Below, piece after piece: positions 5,684 through 10,170 of a stretch of DNA of 10,170 nucleotides. Under the pieces are notes generated by a model. The model ran no database searches, was not told the DNA's origin, and worked only from the letters and a program-made list of their open reading frames with translations. Each line of letters starts with the position of its first letter. Position 1 is the first letter of the stretch. Origin of the DNA: Actinomycetota bacterium (lineage in GTDB: Bacteria > Actinomycetota > Actinomycetes > Nanopelagicales > Nanopelagicaceae); NCBI GenBank assembly GCA_009697555.1, contig WLQV01000020.1:1-10170 (forward strand), read 5' to 3'. The position numbers and the translations under genes were made by a program.

Positions 5684-8012
5684 ATCCTTTCTCGGTTCAA
5701 TCTCGGTTGGCGCGCCAGCTTCGCCGCAAACTGCACCAGAGGATCAACCAGGTGATCGCTCTGGACTTACTAAAGATGCGCTAGAAGTTCGCACGCTCCA
5801 GGTAGGAGGAATGACTTGTAGCTCCTGCGTAAATACCGTGGAGCGCGCGCTCAATGCACTGCCTGGTGTGAGTGCAACAGTGAACTTTGCAACTGAGACT
5901 GCGCATGTATTGATGCAACCCGATGTAAGAGAGAAAACTTTAGTAGATGCCGTTAAACGTGCCGGTTATGAAGTAAAGGTAATTCACGATTCATCTCAGA
6001 TTGCCCTACATAGCAAGAAGAGCGCAGTCAGTTTTATTTTTGCGCTGCTCCTTACTGCGCCAGTATTTGCGATCTCGATGTTCATGAGCCTTCACATGAA
6101 GGTTTCTACTTGGCTAGATAGTCAACTCACTAACTACAACATCGCACTTCCCGCCGCACCTACCGCAACATGGGCGGCGATTATTTTGAGTGCACCTGTT
6201 GTTCTGATCATTGCCTATCCAATTCATAAGGCAGCGCTGCGAAATCTGACGCACCCCACTATGGATAATTTAGTTTCACTGGGATCACTCACTGCATTTG
6301 GCTGGTCGATTTACGCAGCACTGACCAATTCTGGTGATAGTTATGCTGAAGTTGCCGCCACTGTAATTACCTTTGTCATTCTTGGGCGCTACTTGGAAGC
6401 TAAGGCGAAGAAGCAGGCAAGTAGTGCACTCTCAACCTTGCTCACACTTGGCGTAAGAGAAGTCTCCGTGATGCGCGCCGGTACCACAATTCAAATCTCG
6501 ATCGCCGATCTTGCCCTTGGTGATGAATTCATTGTTAAACCAGGTGAGCGAATTCCGACCGATGGCGTTGTGGTCTCTGGTTCAAGTGAAGTCAACAATG
6601 CTCTCGTTACTGGTGAATCACTTCCTATTAAGGCCGAGGTAGGCACAAGTGTTATTGGCGGTGCGCTCAATCTCAATGGCCTCCTTGTAATAAAGACACT
6701 TCGTATTGGCTCCGATAGTGAATTAGCAAGAATCACTGCAATGGTGATTGGTGCACAAGGTGTGAAGGTTCCGATTCAGCGCCAAGTCGATCGCATCAGC
6801 GCGGTATTTGTTCCGCTAGTAACAACCCTTGCAGTGATTACCTTCTTAATGTGGCGCCAGAATGGCCATCCACTCGCCTACTCGCTCTCCACTGCAATTG
6901 CGGTAATTGTTATTGCCTGCCCGTGCGCGCTGGGATTAGCCACTCCTGTTGCACTCCTTGTCGCCTCAGGTCGCGGGGCGCAACGCGGAATTGTGATTGC
7001 CCAACCACGCGCGCTAGAAATTGCTGGAAAAATTGACACTGTTCTACTCGATAAGACCGGAACTATTACTACTGGTGAGATGGCAGTGCTGCACTTTGTT
7101 GCGCCAGCAAGTGCGGCAGCAACACTTGGTGCTCGCTTCCAGAACATTGCCACAGAACGCAACATTGCAACGAGTGCGCTCTCGATTGAGAAACTCAGCA
7201 CACATCCTGTGGCTGCAGCGATTGCCACATGGGCACTTGGTCAAGGTGGCGTCGCCGCCACGGTTAGCGAATTTCAAAGTACCCCTGGTGCCGGATCTGC
7301 AGCGCGAATTGAAATCGCCAGCGAGAAGCCAGTTGTATTAATTGGTTCACCTGCAGCCGTTGCTCATAGCACTACAACATTTGCACCAGAGCTTCAGAGT
7401 GCAATTACTGAGTGGGAGCGCGAAGGCTTAACGCTCTCTGTTCTTGCCTGGGATGGCGTTGCATTGGCAGCATTTGCAGTCGGTGATCAAATTAAGGCAG
7501 ATGCGGCGCAAGGTATCGCAGCACTTGTTGCCAGAGGAATTTCACCATGGTTGATCACCGGTGATAATGCTCAAGTTGGTGAAAGCGTTGGCGCCAAAGT
7601 TGGAATCCCAGCGGCACAAATTATTTCGCAGGCAACACCAGAAGATAAGTTAAATAAAGTTAATCAACTTCGCGCAAGTGGTCACTGCGTGCTTATGGTG
7701 GGCGATGGCGTTAATGATGCCGCAGCCCTTGCTGCAGCTGATCTGAGTATTGCGATGGGAACTGGAACAGAGACCGCTATGGCAACCTCTGACATCACAG
7801 TAATGCAACGAGATTTTATGAGCGTCAATCGCGCGCTTGAACTTTCCACGCAGACCTTGAAAATAATCAAAGCTAATTTGCTCTGGGCATTTCTTTATAA
7901 CGTCATTGCGATTCCAGTTGCGGCAGCCGGTCTTTTAACGCCGATGATCGCAGCAGGTGCCATGGCTGCTTCTAGCCTCTTTGTCGTCAGTAATTCGCTG
8001 CGCATTAAATAG
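5676..8012 (+). CDS. copA: Copper-translocating P1B-type ATPase (CopA/CtpA-like)
   Basis: A 778-residue membrane pump expected to move Cu(I) out of the cytosol at the cost of ATP. After a 36-residue disordered start comes one heavy-metal-binding domain (about 37-105) with GMTCSSC at 45-51. Two membrane helices follow (about 117-137 and 165-183), then two more around 198-240. The actuator domain has TGES at 312-315, and the metal-site helix has CPC at 415-417. The phosphorylation site is DKTGT (Asp459), with His510-Pro511 in the nucleotide domain, TGDN at 628-631 and GDGVND at 676-681. The last helices carry Tyr741-Asn742 and MAASS at 763-767, the copper signature (P1B-1) rather than the zinc/cadmium type. 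The ATG overlaps the hisN stop by 8 nt and has no Shine-Dalgarno sequence, suggesting coupling to hisN. No CsoR-type gene or metallochaperone is present next to it. Confidence 0.93.
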   Translation: MAESFLGSISVGAPASPQTAPEDQPGDRSGLTKDALEVRTLQVGGMTCSSCVNTVERALNALPGVSATVNFATETAHVLMQPDVREKTLVDAVKRAGYEVKVIHDSSQIALHSKKSAVSFIFALLLTAPVFAISMFMSLHMKVSTWLDSQLTNYNIALPAAPTATWAAIILSAPVVLIIAYPIHKAALRNLTHPTMDNLVSLGSLTAFGWSIYAALTNSGDSYAEVAATVITFVILGRYLEAKAKKQASSALSTLLTLGVREVSVMRAGTTIQISIADLALGDEFIVKPGERIPTDGVVVSGSSEVNNALVTGESLPIKAEVGTSVIGGALNLNGLLVIKTLRIGSDSELARITAMVIGAQGVKVPIQRQVDRISAVFVPLVTTLAVITFLMWRQNGHPLAYSLSTAIAVIVIACPCALGLATPVALLVASGRGAQRGIVIAQPRALEIAGKIDTVLLDKTGTITTGEMAVLHFVAPASAAATLGARFQNIATERNIATSALSIEKLSTHPVAAAIATWALGQGGVAATVSEFQSTPGAGSAARIEIASEKPVVLIGSPAAVAHSTTTFAPELQSAITEWEREGLTLSVLAWDGVALAAFAVGDQIKADAAQGIAALVARGISPWLITGDNAQVGESVGAKVGIPAAQIISQATPEDKLNKVNQLRASGHCVLMVGDGVNDAAALAAADLSIAMGTGTETAMATSDITVMQRDFMSVNRALELSTQTLKIIKANLLWAFLYNVIAIPVAAAGLLTPMIAAGAMAASSLFVVSNSLRIK

Positions 8013-8029
8013 CGCAACCTCTCTCGTTC

Positions 8030-8106
<77 letters not shown>

Positions 8107-8117
8107 TCGGTAGGCCA

Positions 8118-8147
8118 ATGCTATTGCCCAAGGTAGAGAGTTACCAA
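8118..8147 (-). promoter_or_regulatory. Probable promoter of the initiator tRNA gene
   Basis: On the minus strand TTGGTA (8142-8147) and TAGCAT (8118-8123) are separated by 18 bp, a good fit to a housekeeping -35/-10 pair. The -10 ends 11 bp before the tRNA 5' end, which would leave a leader of about 4-5 nt for RNase P to remove. Confidence 0.5.
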
Positions 8148-8150
8148 ATC

Positions 8151-8177
8151 GCGCAAAAGTGCACTCACTGATTGCGC
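8151..8177 (-). terminator. Possible weak terminator stem after the UPF0182 gene
   Basis: GCGCAA (8151-8156) and TTGCGC (8172-8177) are inverted copies around a 15-base loop that contains the palindrome AGTGCACT. Read on the minus strand, the stem comes 33 bp after the UPF0182 stop and is followed by GATTT rather than a real T run. Its place between the gene end and the tRNA promoter is suggestive, but the stem is short. Confidence 0.25.
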
Positions 8178-8188
8178 TTCTCACTGAT
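8164..8188. repeat. Two direct copies of CTCACTGAT, 16-bp period
   Basis: CTCACTGAT occurs at 8164-8172 and 8180-8188, with 7 bp between the copies. It lies in the gap between UPF0182 and the tRNA promoter, where nothing codes. The second copy extends into the small symmetric sequence CTCACTGATGAG. It could be a tandem protein-binding site or a chance duplication. Confidence 0.45.
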
Positions 8189-8209
8189 GAGATTACGCAG
8201 CGTTGATGA

Positions 8210-10170
8210 TTACTTCTTGCGGGACTCTGCCGCAACTGCTGATGCAATTGCAGATTTCAATCGCGCTTGCGCCTTGCCATACGCGGCCCAGTCGCCCTTA
8301 ATGCGCGCTGCTTCACCATCTGCAAATGCTTGCTTTGCAGATGCAAGTGCTGCAGCTAAATCACCAGAGGCAGATGCTGCACTTCCTGGAGTTGCACCAC
8401 TACTTGTTGAAGTGGAAGTGCTTGTTCCGGAGTTGCCACCAAATACTTGATCGAGTGCGCCTTTAAGTGTGTCATCAAATCCAATTTGATCACCGAATGA
8501 GACGAGAACTTTCTGAAGCAGTGGATAGGCGGCAGAGTTTGATGTTGCGCGCACATACACCGGTTGCACATAGAGCAATCCGCCACCAACTGGAAGGGTT
8601 AAGAGATTGCCGAGAACTACATCGGAACCACCTTGGCGCAGCAGCGAGAGCGAGTTAGCAACATCTGGTTTTGCTTCAAAGTTTGAGGCAACTTGAGATG
8701 GGCCAGCGATGTTGGTACTGCGCGGCAATTGCAGGACAGTGATTTTTCCGTAATCGGGGCCGGCATCAGAATTGACCGCAGCAAATGCAGAGAGATTCTC
8801 ACGTCCACCGCGCGGTACAAATGGTGTCGTTAATTGGAATGACGCCTTCTTCTCTCCTGGCATTTGCAGCGTTAAGTAATAAGGAGGTTGATTGCCGGCA
8901 TTGCCACCAAAGGTCGATGGATCGCGTGGCACGCGCCAGAAATCTTGACCGCCGTAGAAAGCACTCGCACTCTTCACGTGGTAGGCGCTCAAAATATCGC
9001 GTTGTACCCGGAACATATCTTCGGGATAGCGGATGTGCGCTAGTAGATCAGCCGAGATCGCACTCTTTGGCTTCACAGTATTAGGAAAGGCCTTGCTCCA
9101 TGTGGCAAGAACTGGATCCTTGGTATCCCATTGGTAGAGCGAAACAGTGCCATCGTAGGCATCGACCGTAGCTTTCACTGAGTTACGAATGTAATTGACC
9201 GATGCATTTGATTGCGCGGTAATTGAATTAGAACGAGCTGTCAGCGCATCAGAAGTAGCACTTGAAAGCGTGGTCTTACGTGAATAGGGATAGCCATTAC
9301 TTGTTGTGTAGCCATCAATGATCCACTGAATGCGACCATCAACGAGAGCTGGATATGGATCGCCATCGAGAGTGAGCCATGGCGCAACTTTTGCCACTCG
9401 CTCGCGCGGATTGCGTTCAAAGAGAATCTTGGAGCCACTATTAATTAAATTAGAGAGAACAATTCGTTGCTCTTGATACTTAATGGCAAAAACCAAGCGC
9501 GCAAAGAGTGAGCCCATTGGAACGCCACCCTTGCCGCTATAAGTAACGTTCTTCTGACCATTGGCAGATGCATCATCTGGATAGTCGAATTCCACTGGTG
9601 AGCTGGTCTGCTTGCCACCGATGATCGAGTAATCAGGAACATTCTCACCAAAGTAGACGCGTGGTTCGAAATCTCCTAGGCCTTTTGTTGGTGGCAGATC
9701 GCCAACTGCAAAGGAGGGTTTTCCATCCACGTCGCGCACATTTCCAAATGCTCCAACAAAACCAAATCCATGGGTGTAGACCAAGTGATCATTGATCCAG
9801 TTACGACTTGGATTGCCGGCGATGTTGAGTTCACGCACTGCGACAATTACATCGCGCTGAACGCCATTTACTTTATAACGATCGACATCGAGGGAATCTG
9901 GGAAGGTGTAATAAGGCTTGATCTGTTGCAACTGGCGAAATGTTGCAGTCAGTACGTTGGGATCCATCAAGCGAATATTGGAAATTGTCACTGCATCTTT
10001 GGAGAGTTGACCTACTGATGTTGAGAGCGTGGCTTGATAATCCTTGACTTCCACTGCATTAAGACCGAATGCAGCGCGAGTGGCATCAATGTTGCGCTGA
10101 ATGTAAGGAACTTCCTTGGAAGATTCACTTGGCTTTACTTGGAATTGTTGGATCAAACCAGGGTAAACAC
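8210..10170 (-). CDS. UPF0182 family large membrane protein, C-terminal part (partial)
   Basis: About 650 C-terminal residues of a UPF0182 protein; the frame is open through the window edge at 10170 (upstream codons read VYPGL), so the true start lies outside. Family-typical stretches are IQQFQVKPSE, ERPYIQ-like VPYIQRNIDATRAAFGL, NDHLVYTHGFGFVGAFGN, PRVYFGE, ERNPRERVAKVAPWLTLDGDP (split over the window), IRYPEDMFRVQRDILSAYH, and QPVYVRATSNSAAYPLL. UPF0182 proteins usually have about seven N-terminal membrane helices followed by a large exported domain; only the latter is visible, and it has no membrane segment. About 74-50 residues from the end lies a Ser/Thr/Gly/Ala linker (GTSTSTSTSSG), then a terminal helical pair with the GDWAAYGKAQARLKSA pattern. 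Function is unknown. The gene stops at TAA (8210-8212), about 100 bp before the initiator tRNA. Confidence 0.92.
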   Translation of the reverse strand, partial: VYPGLIQQFQVKPSESSKEVPYIQRNIDATRAAFGLNAVEVKDYQATLSTSVGQLSKDAVTISNIRLMDPNVLTATFRQLQQIKPYYTFPDSLDVDRYKVNGVQRDVIVAVRELNIAGNPSRNWINDHLVYTHGFGFVGAFGNVRDVDGKPSFAVGDLPPTKGLGDFEPRVYFGENVPDYSIIGGKQTSSPVEFDYPDDASANGQKNVTYSGKGGVPMGSLFARLVFAIKYQEQRIVLSNLINSGSKILFERNPRERVAKVAPWLTLDGDPYPALVDGRIQWIIDGYTTSNGYPYSRKTTLSSATSDALTARSNSITAQSNASVNYIRNSVKATVDAYDGTVSLYQWDTKDPVLATWSKAFPNTVKPKSAISADLLAHIRYPEDMFRVQRDILSAYHVKSASAFYGGQDFWRVPRDPSTFGGNAGNQPPYYLTLQMPGEKKASFQLTTPFVPRGGRENLSAFAAVNSDAGPDYGKITVLQLPRSTNIAGPSQVASNFEAKPDVANSLSLLRQGGSDVVLGNLLTLPVGGGLLYVQPVYVRATSNSAAYPLLQKVLVSFGDQIGFDDTLKGALDQVFGGNSGTSTSTSTSSGATPGSAASASGDLAAALASAKQAFADGEAARIKGDWAAYGKAQARLKSAIASAVAAESRKK

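Overview
The window looks like chromosomal core sequence from a small-genome, moderate-GC actinobacterium. By eye GC is about half, not the 65-70% of Streptomyces or mycobacteria. The actinobacterial signs are a SigR/RsrA-type thiol-stress sigma/anti-sigma pair, a UPF0182 protein, an actinobacterial-type initiator tRNA, TAGRNT-like -10 hexamers placed for leaderless mRNAs, and the gene order sigma factor / SRAP protein / aroA / rsgA / hisN, which I recall (not checked) as partly shared with Streptomyces and Mycobacterium. A freshwater or marine planktonic lineage such as Nanopelagicales (acI) would fit, but that is inference.

Layout. Bases 1-124 (+) hold the last 40 codons of an unrecognised gene. 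A convergent hotdog thioesterase of the FlK type follows (161-580, -). After a 148-bp gap come rsrA (729-1166, -) and sigR (1163-1765, -), translationally coupled through an ATGA overlap. Upstream of sigR on the same strand is an SRAP/HMCES (YedK-type) abasic-site protein (1782-2507, -). Divergent from it, only 30 bp away, starts a plus-strand run: aroA (2538-3827), rsgA (3824-4849, ATGA overlap), hisN (4859-5683) and a copper-type P1B ATPase (5676-8012, 8-nt overlap). An initiator tRNA-Met lies convergent at 8033-8106 (-). The window ends in the 3' part of a large UPF0182 gene (8210 to beyond 10170, -).

How the genes work together. RsrA should hold SigR inactive until thiol oxidation breaks its zinc site. 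HMCES crosslinks abasic sites in single-stranded DNA. AroA and HisN serve shikimate and histidine synthesis, RsgA serves 30S ribosome assembly, and the ATPase exports copper. Apart from sigR-rsrA this is mostly a housekeeping neighbourhood rather than one pathway.

The most notable signal is regulatory. Five genes (thioesterase, sigR, SRAP, aroA, hisN) each have a TANNNT -10 hexamer exactly 6 or 7 nt before the ATG, so transcription should begin at or next to the start codon (leaderless mRNAs). This revises the sigR start to 1765. It also shows two back-to-back promoters in the 30-bp SRAP/aroA gap, and a hisN -10 that uses the rsgA stop codon. I found no mobile element, CRISPR array, phage gene or convincing new multi-gene system.
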